NCBI GenBank assembly: GCA_002077045.2
Contig: KZ111143.1
Coordinates: 1,218,422 to 1,282,421, forward strand
Direction: 5' to 3'
Length of the DNA stretch: 64,000 bases
DNA from: Rachicladosporium sp. CCFEE 5018
Lineage: Eukaryota; Ascomycota; Dothideomycetes; Cladosporiales; Cladosporiaceae
The notes under the pieces were generated by a model. That model searched no databases and was not told the origin of the DNA. It was given only the letters and a program-made list of their open reading frames with translations. Position numbers and translations under genes: made by a program. This document shows positions 1 to 10,452 of this stretch, piece after piece. The stretch's first letter is position 1. Every line of letters begins with the position of its first letter.

Positions 1-1616
1 TCTTGAACGGACTACAGGCAGTGAAGCCATGGCTAGACTGTGAGTCTAACGAACTGATCTGAAATGGCGTAGCTGACCATGACGAGACTTCGACAACCCT
101 GGAGGTGCACTCTTGGGCCTGATCACTGCCGCATTCTCCATTGGCGCAGTTGTCGCCATCCCTTTCGTCCCATACACGAACGATCGCATCGGTCGCAAGC
201 ACTCAATCACGATAGGCTCTTCGATCATTGTTCTGGGTGTCATACTCCAGACCGCCGCTGTCAACATCGAGATGTTCCTGGTTTCGCGATTAATCCTCGG
301 TATCGGCATCCCCTTCTGCATCTCTGGCGCCTCGCAACTCATCGCAGAACTCACGCATCCACGTCACACTAGCGTCATCAATGGTCTATTCAACGAGTCG
401 TGGTACGCGGGTGCCATCATCGCTGCTGGAGTGACACTGGGCACATTCAACATGCCGAACAACTGGGCTTGGCGGATCCCGTCGCTCCTCCAAGTGGCAC
501 CATCGCTACTACAACTGACGTTCATCTGGTTCATACCCGAGTCGCCCCGTTGGCTTGTGTCTCGTGATCGCAGCGATGAAGCCTTCGAGATTTTGGTCAA
601 ATACCATGGCGAAGGAGACCGCGAAAGTCCTCTGGTCCTCGCTGAGTTTGCCGAGATTCAGACGACTGTACGCTTCGAAATGGAGAACTCGAAACGCCGT
701 TGGGTTGAATTGTTGCAGACTCCTGGGAATCGGAGGCGTGTCGCTGTGGCGGTCTGCGTTGGGTGCGCTTTCTCCAGAAATTCCCTCATGGTTCACGCAC
801 TGATGCATGTCTCCTAGCTTCTTCTCACAATGGTCTGGCAACGGGCTTGTTTCGTACTACTTGGCTAAAGTGCTCGCTACGGTCGGCATCTCCGATAAGA
901 GGAAACAGAACCAGATCAACCTTGGACTCACCTGCTGGAACCTTGTCACGGGTATCACTGGCGCATTTCTGACCAAGAAACTCAACAGACGCACGCAATA
1001 CATGATAGCGTTTGTCGGCATGACCGTTGTGTTCGCCTGCTGGACCGGGGCTAGTGCCCAATATGCCAACACCAAGAACCAGCAAGCTGCCGGAGCGGTG
1101 GTCGGGATGATCTTCGTCTACTACATGTGAGTCGCGTCGCTTCATCTAAAGTCGATCTCAACGGAAAGCTTACTGACATTCGTCACAGGTTCTACACGAT
1201 GTAAGACCCTTCTGAAGTCCAGCGGCCTGATCCTTACCCTATACTGACTCATTTGCAGCATGCACCCCTTGACCTACGTTTTCATTACAGAAGTCTTCCC
1301 CTTCGTCCACCGCTCCAAGGGTGTTGGAATTGTGCAACTCGCCACCCGCGCCGCAGCATCCTTCAATCAATTTGTGAATCCTATCGGCTTGGGTGCATTG
1401 CAGTGGAAGTACTACATCGTGTACGTCGTATGGCTGGCGATCGAGACAACGATCATTTGGTTCTTGTACCCGGAAACAAAGGGACCCACTCTCGAAGAGC
1501 TTGGGCGACTTTTCGAAGACGAGAACCCGATGGCGAAAGGCAAGATGGACCCAGACGCGGAGCGTGGATATAGTGAGGCTGATGTCAAGGGCGAGACCAT
1601 CCATCTGGAGAAGTGA
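1..1616 (+). CDS. MFS sugar transporter (lactose permease-like), 5' end missing, copy A
   Basis: Twelve-helix plasma-membrane sugar:proton symporter family, closest in pattern to fungal LAC12-type permeases; the substrate is not known. The gene enters mid-exon. My exon model is 1-39, 87-762, 818-1126, 1189-1200 and 1259-1616, with all junctions GT..AG and in frame, giving 463 visible residues. Visible family motifs are DRIGRK, PESPRWL after helix 6, a FFSQWSGNG segment, and PETKGPTLEEL after the last helix. The first helix or so and the start codon lie left of the window. The fourth exon is only 12 bases long. Splicing at 762/818 is required, because reading straight on gives a stop at 815. 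No regulatory sequence is visible. Confidence 0.9.
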
Positions 1617-2754
1617 GATCTGTAGGGAGGAATGATTCAATTACGAAAAGTACCGCAGTGCTTGCGTACCTTCGCTGTCGCCACGAAAGCTGGGTCGCCA
1701 TCAATCACTCACCATATTTGACGTCCTTGTGCTGCCATCGCCCGCGATGCACGACTTTTCGTTCGCAAGTCTGTACCTCGTGCCGCTCACGCTGCTGCTG
1801 AACGTTCGATGCCAATCGTTGACGGTCTCGCGACGCGACCCACGGGGCAAGTCTAGGGCTGAATTCGGGTGCATTTTCGGGCCGTCCTTGGCGGTCGCGC
1901 TTCTTTCGAGATCGCATGTCCTCTTCAACTTCTGTGTTGTCGCAAATTCTCGAACATTGTATGCACACGGCCTGGTCCGCCACCTTGACCCCAGTTGATA
2001 CGGTCGGAGGTAAACCTTTGAGCCAGTGTACAAGTCCGCGCTCGGTCAACCTACGGGCTTCCTCGCCATGGCTTTTCTGCACCAGGCTTTGGTACATTAG
2101 AGGAGATAGCATGCTCGATGCACTCGTCTTTCGACTACATGTGGATGCAATGCTTGGTCCGTACTCGAGATAAGCCTTGAGACCAGGACTGTTGGAGAGG
2201 CGCTTGAATATGGTATGCCTCCCCTCTCCTTCACTCCTACCACCACAGCACCCCCGAATGATGAACACTCTAAATTTCATTGTTCTATACCAGATGCTTC
2301 GGCACGTGCTGTACTCCTTAGAGGCTGTTTCTGACACCACCACGCGTTTCCTTCCTTCAATCCTCGAGACACCGCTATACTCCGAGACTAACGCGTATTC
2401 CAGTGCCACTTCCACCGCTGTTCGTCAGATTTGACAAGCTGATGGTCGTCTGTAATTCAATATACTTCATTACCCGCCTTGACTACAGCGTCTCTGCTTG
2501 CAGTAGAAGCTGTAACTGTTTGCTTGCCTTCGCGCCATAGCCTGCGGTACCCAGTCGCTGGCGTAGACGGACTAAGGTCGCTCATAAGCCGGAGCGTCTT
2601 CTTGAGCCTGCTTCGAGAGGAGTAGGTGGATAGATTGGGCTTGTGCCGAGTCGGTCTCACATGCCTCGTGACCATCAGAGAATCGCAGCCGCTGTCGCAG
2701 ATGCTGGAGTGTTGCTCGATAGCATCGTATCGAATGTAATGCTGTGGCCACACC
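1617..2754. other. Intergenic region, transporter to IES6
   Basis: About 1.1 kb holding the 3' flanks of two convergent genes. I see no supported gene. A 236-codon minus-strand frame at 1705-2415 is broken in copy B and is treated as chance. No tRNA or repeat recognised. Confidence 0.6.
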
Positions 2755-3303
2755 TCATTTCAACACCGTCTCCGCGCCTCTCGCTCTCAGTATGTCCTGC
2801 CTCTGCTGCGTGTTCATGCTCTTGATGATAGCATACACCTCAGCGTTATAGTAGTACATTCCGAACTGCGGATCCTTGTACTTCGCCGGCAGCCCCGTAA
2901 TATCACAGTACTTCTTCTTCGGCTTCAAGCTAGGCGCGGCAGCAATACTCGTGTACGCGATACTCGGCACAACAGCAGCTCCCCCGTTCGCCTGCCTCGC
3001 GTTCTTCTCCAAGACGAGGCGACTCATGTCCTGGCTCGCTTGGGCTGCATTGAGATTGACGGCTGGAGTCGTGGAGCCGGTGGTCGCTGGGAGAGGCGTG
3101 CTGGCCCCGGAGTTCTGCTGGGTGGTCATGAGGCTTTGCTGGGCGCGTGAGGTCTCTGAGATGATCTGTTTGAGGTTCTTGTTGCGGCGTTGGGCGGGTT
3201 TCCAGTTGGGGTTGCGGAACGGCTTGTGGACTTTCTGCATGTCGAGGGTGTCTAGTAGCGCGGCATGAGTCTCCTCGTTTGACGCAGTAGTGATCGGCGC
3301 CAT
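2755..3303 (-). CDS. IES6: INO80 complex subunit Ies6 (YL1_C domain), copy A
   Basis: Ies6 is a nuclear subunit of the INO80 chromatin remodeller and pairs with Arp5 in nucleosome sliding and H2A.Z handling. This single-exon gene encodes 182 residues, close to the size of yeast Ies6. The N-terminal third carries the basic segment HKPFRNPNWKPAQRRNK. A Ser/Thr/Ala-rich linker follows, then a C-terminal YL1_C module at about residues 127-160 with the signature KYCDITGLPAKY and a DPxxGxxYYN stretch. The protein is identical in both copies, although the DNA differs at several sites. It is divergently transcribed from AAR2 across a 559-base shared promoter. The start is the only ATG that includes the conserved N-terminus. 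Confidence 0.92.
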   Translation of the reverse strand: MAPITTASNEETHAALLDTLDMQKVHKPFRNPNWKPAQRRNKNLKQIISETSRAQQSLMTTQQNSGASTPLPATTGSTTPAVNLNAAQASQDMSRLVLEKNARQANGGAAVVPSIAYTSIAAAPSLKPKKKYCDITGLPAKYKDPQFGMYYYNAEVYAIIKSMNTQQRQDILRARGAETVLK

Positions 3304-3862
3304 TGTTGCGTGGATGGGAGCCGTCTGACCAGAGTCGGTGTTTGGTACCAGTGGATATGCCCAAGCGAAGGTGTCCGATGCGCAATGTTGTGGCGCACCA
3401 GAAGCGTGAACGCAGTCACATTACATTAACGCGCCGACTTCTTGGCTAGGTATATACATGTATATCTGATTGCGTGACTCCGTGAGAAAGTGAAGTAATA
3501 GATCATGAATCAATAGAATGTGATTGGAAGCTCATGCTAGCTCAATCCTAGTATGAGCCTTGGATCAACGCCCTACTTTGATAGACATGTCACTCAATCA
3601 ACGGACGATCAGACGCGTGCCGCTCCTTCGAGAGATACTTTGACTCTTCAAATCAGCTCTTTATCTAAGTACCAGGCTCAATGATTAGCAGAAGCAAGGT
3701 CCGATGAAGTAAGTGTGGGTGTAGGGCGGTTTCATTCGACTTTTTCATCTGTCCGGGAGAAAAGGATTATCACCACACCTTGAACGTGCTGTATCGCCAA
3801 AGACTCTTAGCGGAAGCATTGCAAGCCATCTAGACAAAGCCGACGAGATAAAAAGTGACTAG
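3304..3862. promoter_or_regulatory. Divergent promoter region of IES6 and AAR2
   Basis: 559 bases between two outward-facing start codons. It contains a perfect 14-base palindrome (3452-3465). It is well conserved with 29704-30262 in copy B, more so than most other intergenic DNA here. No ORF of note. Confidence 0.6.
3452..3465. promoter_or_regulatory. 14-base perfect palindrome ATATACATGTATAT
   Basis: Self-complementary AT-rich site between IES6 and AAR2, unchanged in copy B at 29852-29865. It could be a TATA-like element or a dimeric factor site. No function is shown by the sequence itself. Confidence 0.35.
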
Positions 3863-5236
3863 ATGAGTCTTTCACCCGCCGTTCTCCTGCTAGACCTTCC
3901 GCCCTCAGCTCTTGCAGGCATCGACCTTCTCTCCTTCACGGTTACGCCACGCTTCCGAGGCGTTAAAGACCTCCCTCCCGGCCTCCACTTCATCTTCACA
4001 GGCTCTAGTACAGCTTTCTCCATCCGTCATGGCCTCTGGATCCGCATCGCTAGACCCAGCTCCGGTACCCAACAACTCATAATCACCCGCTGGGATCCTG
4101 CGAGAGAGAATCTATCCCGCGAACAAGACCCCGCCGAGAACCTCCGCTGGCGCGCCAATATCGGCGAGTTCTGGCGCGAAGGTCTGACACCTTACCGTCA
4201 ATCCTCTTCCTCCCCCAATGTTACGTCGTCGCAGCAGGAAACTAGTGACTGGCCCACCCTAACATCGCAAATCACGCCTGCACTGCTCTCCCGCATAACC
4301 CAAGACACTCCCCAAACTTTCTGGTCTCTCACCTCCGCCTCCTCGGCCTCCCGCGATCTCGACCACATCCCCGGTCTCTCCGACGCAGAAGCCGTCCTGC
4401 ATCCGGAGAAAGACCTTCGCTTCTTACCCATAGATCTCAAGCAGACGTGGCCTACTGGTGCCACGGGCAGGGAGCGTACGGAAGCAGCGCAAGACCGTTC
4501 CTGGGCTTTGGGAGAGTTGATCACGCAGCACTGCGGTGAGATCGGCCGGGATGAGGTGGTAGGGGAAATGCAGTTTTGTTTCTTGATGGTCCTGACGCTG
4601 AACAACTGGTCTTGTCTCGAGCAATGGAAACGGATCTTAACGCTACTATTCACGTGTCGTAAAGCCGTTGTGACGTTCCCCGACCTCTTCGTCCGCGCAA
4701 TCGCAGCCTTGCGACTACAGCTAAGCCACTGCAAAGATGCTGAAGGCGGCCTGATTGACCTCGCAGACGAAGGAGGATCGCTACTCAAATCACTCCTTGT
4801 CCGCTTCCGCCAAGGTCTTGACACACTCCCCACGCTCGAGGTCCAGGACGTGGTAGATGAACTAGATGATCTAGAAGCCTACCTCAAAGACGAACACTCC
4901 TGGCAATTCGGCGGTACATTCGTGAAGTCCGGTGTGCTGGAGCTAGAAGATGGCGAGCAGGTCAGGATGGACACGACTGTATACGATGAGGAGGACGAGA
5001 GTGGCGAGTACGCGCCACAGATGGTGGATCTGACGCCGGCGCAGATGAAGGAACTGGGGATTGAGAGTGTGGGGGATTTGAGGGCGAAGCTTAGTGGGAC
5101 GAAGTTGCGTGACGAGGACGTTGTGGAGGAAGTGATTGCGAAGAGCGAGGATGATGACAGCGGGGGTAGCGGGAGTGATGACGATGTAGAAGACGAGGAG
5201 GAACAAGATCTCGAGGATATGGACGCACGATACTAA
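3863..5236 (+). CDS. AAR2: AAR2, U5 snRNP assembly factor, copy A
   Basis: AAR2 holds Prp8 during cytoplasmic U5 snRNP assembly and is released in the nucleus before U4/U6.U5 tri-snRNP formation. The 457-residue single-exon product carries the family's N-terminal signature TPRFRGVKDLPPGLHF at about residues 28-43, then a helical C-terminal domain. The last 35 or so residues are a very acidic Asp/Glu/Ser tail ending in DMDARY. That tail makes it longer than yeast (about 355) and human (about 384) AAR2. The tail is where the two copies differ most. The start follows an in-frame TAG and begins the conserved LLLDLPP segment. The gene converges on VIP1, with 142 bases between stop codons. Confidence 0.92.
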   Translation: MSLSPAVLLLDLPPSALAGIDLLSFTVTPRFRGVKDLPPGLHFIFTGSSTAFSIRHGLWIRIARPSSGTQQLIITRWDPARENLSREQDPAENLRWRANIGEFWREGLTPYRQSSSSPNVTSSQQETSDWPTLTSQITPALLSRITQDTPQTFWSLTSASSASRDLDHIPGLSDAEAVLHPEKDLRFLPIDLKQTWPTGATGRERTEAAQDRSWALGELITQHCGEIGRDEVVGEMQFCFLMVLTLNNWSCLEQWKRILTLLFTCRKAVVTFPDLFVRAIAALRLQLSHCKDAEGGLIDLADEGGSLLKSLLVRFRQGLDTLPTLEVQDVVDELDDLEAYLKDEHSWQFGGTFVKSGVLELEDGEQVRMDTTVYDEEDESGEYAPQMVDLTPAQMKELGIESVGDLRAKLSGTKLRDEDVVEEVIAKSEDDDSGGSGSDDDVEDEEEQDLEDMDARY

Positions 5237-5378
5237 TGAATATGCATGAGCGACTGTACAAGCTCTAAATCCAACAGGCCCAGCAAGCGGCTGGTAGTCA
5301 GCCCAAGCTCCTCCAAGAAGCCAGCGAGCGTCCGATACCAGCGAGCGTCCATCGACGCCGCCCGCAACCAGCTCCCGC

Positions 5379-8300
5379 CTACTCCTCGGCGACGCCAGGT
5401 ATAGCGACAGGCTCCCCACCCTCAACCCTCGCCTTCCCCTCCTCCACAGTCCCCCACCCCTCCTCCCGCGCAAATTCCCCAGGCACCTTCTCACTAACGT
5501 TAACCGCCAAAAAGCTCTTCGGCAGCCTCACCTGCCCAAACTTGCCCCTCAACATCTCCAATACCTCATCCCACTGTCCATGCGGCGTCAGACTCCTCCG
5601 CTGCGCGATCCCAATACAATGCTTACTGTCCAATTGCACATCCAGGGGATCGACGGCGTGGCAGCCAGGGCTGAGCGCGATGCGGATGGAGTAGTTGTAG
5701 TTGGATTTTGGATTCAGAGGGTCTATGTCTGCGGCTGCGTTGGGGGATTCATACAGCTCAAAGCAGATCTGCGAGAGGTAGTCTAGTTCGGGGATGTTCT
5801 GGCGGGAGATTTTGGTGGGGACGCCGCCTTCGAGGATGCAGTTTAGGAGGGTGTAGATATGGGATTCTTTTGTGAAGTAGATGAAGGATTTGGCGGCGTC
5901 GGAGGCTTGGACTGGAAAGACGTTAGTACGAGTTGGGGAGGAATGGATGGGCTAGGAAGGCTTACCATCTTCGAGATCCTTGACGATCTCTTTTAGCAGT
6001 GGTAGACTGGTCAACAGTCCGATTTCCAGCTTCTCCGCATTCGTGATGCCGTACTCCTGCGGTCCTATGAAGTCAAACAAGATCTTACTCAGCGAATACA
6101 GCTCATTCAGCTTCTCCAGCCTGACATCGTGCTTCGCTTTCGACTCAGACTGCTCATCTGAGTGGCCGGTGAAGAGCTTGAAGTAAGCTTGCGGCGAGCT
6201 TTCCCGCGCAGCAGCCTGTGAAGCCGCGGCTTGCCGCACGAGATCCTGCGACTTCCGACGGAAACCCATGCGCTCAGCCATCGTAGGCGCAGCTGAAGCC
6301 TTGCGATCATTCGTCGACGCTTGCTCGGTGCTAGGCACAGGCGACGTGCGCGAACTATTCTCCGCGGACGTCTCGCTCTGCGTGCCAGCAGGAATTGCCA
6401 GATCGCCTTCCTCCTTCGCCTCATGACTCGCCGTCCGAGCCAATTCCGCCTCGATAGCCTCCTCCTCTAGCAGTATACTCTTACTCGGCGTAAACACCCA
6501 CTCCAGAAATTGCCGATTATGCAACGCATCAAACTTCATCGTATCGTACAGCTCGCTGATCTTGCTCGGATCGACTTTCTCAGCATCCACGAACTCATTG
6601 AAAAGCTTTTCCCAGCGCTCCTTGAAGAGCTCTGCGTCTTCGCCTGTGCACCACCTAGCTTGCACAGCGGACGCAGGGCTTGTTTGCAGCACGGCCGGGT
6701 CTACAGCCACGGCGGAAGCTACGCTGCTTCCTACGTCTGGCGGAGCAGAGCTGGGCTTCTTCAGTTTCTCTAGTGAGGCGACGGCGTCTGAGCTTCCCAG
6801 CTTGGCGAAGTTGTGTCGCATGACGCGGCGGTGAAACTTCATCAGCTCGACCACTTTGCGAACGACGACGTAGGGCTCTGGTGTTCCGTCTTTCGGCCAC
6901 GCGAACTGCTCTGGTGCACGTTCGCCCTTCCGCAGCAGTCCCTTCAACTTTTTCTTGACCCGGTCCATCTCATCTTTGGCGGCATTGCTGTCATCTAGCA
7001 GATCTTTCCTGACCCGGATCTGACTCTCGCCAACATCCTTCTGCTCCAGGAAGGCGCTCGCAAAGATCTGGGCTGAGGTCGTGACGCGACGCTCTGAAGA
7101 TGTGAAGATTGAGACGTCATTCAGAACGTCTCTGTTCATGAGTAGGAGATCATTGCGCATGTTCTCCCCGAGATCTGTGGCTTGGTATCGGGCGGAGTGT
7201 GTTGGCTCGCCGCCCCATTTCATGACCAGTTGCAGCTTGTCCACGACAAGGCGTTCGTCGGCTGCTGTGACGCGGGACATGGTGACTTCGGAGATGGAGT
7301 CGCTGCGAGTCTGGGTGCGCGGGGATGAGCTCTGAGTCGCGGGTGTCTCGGTCGGGAAGTCTTCTGGGTGCTTTTGGGGCTCCTCTGTCGAATGAGGCGC
7401 TGCGACGTCCGTTCCGGCTTTCACGTCGCCTTTGCCCGCTGTCTTGTCCTTGTTCTTCGGCTTCTTGAACATCGGCTTGATCTGCACTTTTGTCCCCGCC
7501 AGCCCACCCTTGCGCACCAGAGCATTGCTTAATGTGCGCAGCTTCGCCATATCCTCCTCGCCTTCGATCATAGCCTGCTGCACAGCCGCTTGTACACTTT
7601 TCAACGCTGCCTCGCCGGTCAGTAGCACTTCTTCTTGATGTCCACGAAGCAGGGCGACGAAGGGCTTCGTGTGGAAGGTGAATTTGAACTTCTGCTTCGG
7701 CGTCCGATCGGCATGGCGTATGACTGCCACCATGCCCTTGAGCTTCCACTGGCTCTTCGAAGCAGGTGCAGGGATGTCAGCCGGCGGCTCCGTTTCTGTC
7801 TCAATGACAAGTTCAGAGTGTACGGAAGCCATGTCCGTAGACGCACGCAGTTGCTCCAGGTCCTTTGTTTGTGCAGGTGGTGGCAGCATGTCATCCCTCG
7901 ACATCGACTCGGCGTGCAATCGTTTCGGTATCGTTGCGGTTCGCTCGAAACTGGACGGACTGGTGATAGGGCTCGTGGTACCGCTTGCACCTCGATGGCT
8001 GTGTGGGAAGCCGTGCTTGGTTGCAGCATGGACAACGGTGTCGCGGAGCTGCGAAATGCTGCGCGTCTTCCGTAGTGCGCTCTTAAGTGCGTTGCGGTGT
8101 CCTGTCCTTTCCTCAAGTGGGATCGTGGGCTTACGTTGGATTGGCATGCTCTCTGATCCGATCATAGGTGGTAGCATGCTGTACGGATCGGCAATGCTGT
8201 CCTCAGCGCTTAGAGTCCACTTGCCTTCCTTGCGCAGCTTCGCAACAATGAACGTATTCTTCAAGATCGAGGCACACTTGTCATAGTACTCATTGTTGTC

Positions 8301-10079
8301 CTTAACGAAGCTCCAGCCGTTCACATCGATCACGTAGCTGCCGTTGTCTACACGTAGCAGGTCGAACCCGCAGACAGCCTGGCCGAAGCCTCGTGCAATC
8401 TTCGAAGCCATAAGCTGCTCTTCTCGAGAAAGTGACGTGACGTAGCGGATCTCTTTGCCATTCGGATTACGCTTGACAAGGCCGTCAACGACAGGCGACT
8501 TTCGAGTCTCGGCGTGACAGTAGTCAGGACCGACAGTGTAGGCTTTGACATCTTCTGCATTCTCCACCTTCAGGAATTGCTCGTAGATGTAAGATGAGCC
8601 TGGCTCCGTGATCGAACGTGGCACTAGGAGGGTATCGTCTTTCTCGGAGCTCTTGTTGTTCACCTTCCGGAACAGACGCCGTCCGCCTCCACCAGCGTAG
8701 TATATGTAGACATTATGATCTTCGCCACTGACAGGCTTCTCAACGAAGGGCTTGGATAGTCTGTGACCATCCACCACGAGTGTGTCATTATCGTCTTCCA
8801 TGTGCACATCTTTGGGAGCAGGCTCGCCACCACCACGCCCATCCTCAGAGCATTCCAGACGAAGGCCAGTCAAGCTTCGCATGCGCTCCGCAATGTCCAC
8901 ACTAAGGATCACTGGGCCGCCATCGCGATCAACAGTCACACGCTTGGGCGTAGGTACTTCCAGCTTGTCCAAGATCTTCAGACACATTCTGCGATCCCAC
9001 AAGATCGTCTGCATTGGCAAATCGTTCACGCAGAACGGCTTCCGTAGCTTGGCGTATGCTATAGCTTTCTCCAGCGGAAAGCCGTCGCTGAAGAAGCTGA
9101 TAAGGAAATCGCAAAGTGGCCAGTTCTCGACATTCTCATCCAAGATCACCTTGTCACTAAATATGACGACCTTAAAGTCATTGTCCTTACCCATGATGCG
9201 GTTGAGAATGCTACGAGAGGGCTTCGATCGGGCCTTCGCATCCAGTGCGCAGATGCCGAGCGTGCCGATGAAGTTCGGTGGCATCTCCGCGTTGCTACCG
9301 CGGTCAGTGGAGGGCGAGGCACTACCTGGCACGCTCCCAGAGACTCTCCTAGAGGCTGTCGGTGTGCGTCCACGGACGGTCCGGCCTTGATGGGATGTCA
9401 CGGTTGGCGGACCTGATGACATTGGCGACGATGGCGCAATATCGGAGTTTTGTGTTGCATTATATGGATCACGTGAAATGCCATTAAGGGTAGGAGACAG
9501 AGCCCCGTTCTGTGTTGATGTAGTCACGGAGATAGAATGAGTAGCAGTAGTCGCACCTCCCTCCAGATCTGAGCCAGTCACCGAGCTCGGCGCGCTGGCT
9601 TTGGCTGCATTGTATAGGCCGGCACTGTAGTTCGACTGCGAAGAGAAGCTCAACCGGTTCGGCGCAAGATCTGGCTCCGGTGCTCGCAACATGCTTGACA
9701 GCGCCGGTTCTGGGAGGCTGCTTGGTACCGTGATGCCATTCTGCCCTACCGACGGACTACTGAGATCTGGTCTGCCAGTCATCTCGTCGAGACTTACAGG
9801 TCGAGACTGTGCAGTACTATCCGTGGAGCTTCCCGTTGCAGATAAGAGAGGGCTCGAGCCAATGCGAGAAGATCGCCTTGAAGATAGAGCGTGACGATGC
9901 AAAGTAGGTTTCGAAGGTGGAGGCATCCAGAGACTAGCGTCGACAATACCGCTTGAAGGTTCAGGATCTGGCAATTTGCCCTTCTTGGAGGAAGTCGATG
10001 AAGGTCCTGCTGATAACTGATGAGGTGGGGGAACAGAGCGAGTGGACTCCGAAGAGATTGTTCTAGCTAATGGATCCAT
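5379..10079 (-). CDS. VIP1: VIP1 inositol hexakisphosphate / PP-InsP5 kinase-phosphatase, copy A
   Basis: Bifunctional PPIP5K (yeast Vip1, fission yeast Asp1) that makes and removes the 1-pyrophosphate of InsP6/InsP7, a signal in phosphate sensing and morphogenesis. Exons are 5966-10079 and 5379-5911 with a 54-base intron near the 3' end; without it the frame stops after KDLEDGKPS. The product is 1548 residues: a disordered Ser/Pro-rich N-terminus (1-265), an ATP-grasp kinase domain (about 268-610, including DVNGWSFVKDN), and a histidine-phosphatase-like domain starting at RHADRTPKQK (788-797). A disordered Lys/Thr-rich insert interrupts that domain. The spliced C-terminus restores the conserved SHIYTLLNCILEGGVPTK and DPLDVQLDSKHCIG segments. 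Upstream is a 373-base divergent promoter shared with UTP21. Confidence 0.95.
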
Positions 10080-10452
10080 TGGCGATGCCGCGATGTCGTC
10101 CCGCAGGAGATCAAAGCGACGCGAGGGTGCAGCTCCGTTGGTTTGAAGAAGCTTTTCTCAAGATATAATGCTTCCGTACCGGGCCATTGAGCTCTTGCAG
10201 CGCATGCCACAGATCTTGCTCATAAGATTGAGATCGGCCCTGGGCTAGCCACAACAGCCATGTGATGATTCTACAGGCTGAAAAGCGCAATTGATAGTGT
10301 GTATGAGAAGTATTCAGTTTTCTTTCAGATCGTCCCAGTTCGCTGTTCTTTACCACACCGAGGGGTGACGTCCTGCTCAAGCTTCGAACTTTTTTGCAGC
10401 ACCCGATGTCAAAGAATCCAATTTGAGGATGGACTGATACATCGCACTGCAC
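10080..10452. promoter_or_regulatory. Divergent promoter region of VIP1 and UTP21
   Basis: 373 bases between two outward-facing starts, alignable with 36484-36855 in copy B. It contains no ORF that survives in both copies. I see no clear TATA or known factor motif. Confidence 0.5.

Noticed and set aside
1705..2415. Minus-strand open frame of 236 codons between transporter and IES6
   Set aside because: Broken into unrelated pieces in copy B by indels; no recognisable domain.
7669..8286. 205-codon plus-strand frame, also at 34088-34705
   Set aside because: Antisense shadow of VIP1; conserved only because VIP1 is.
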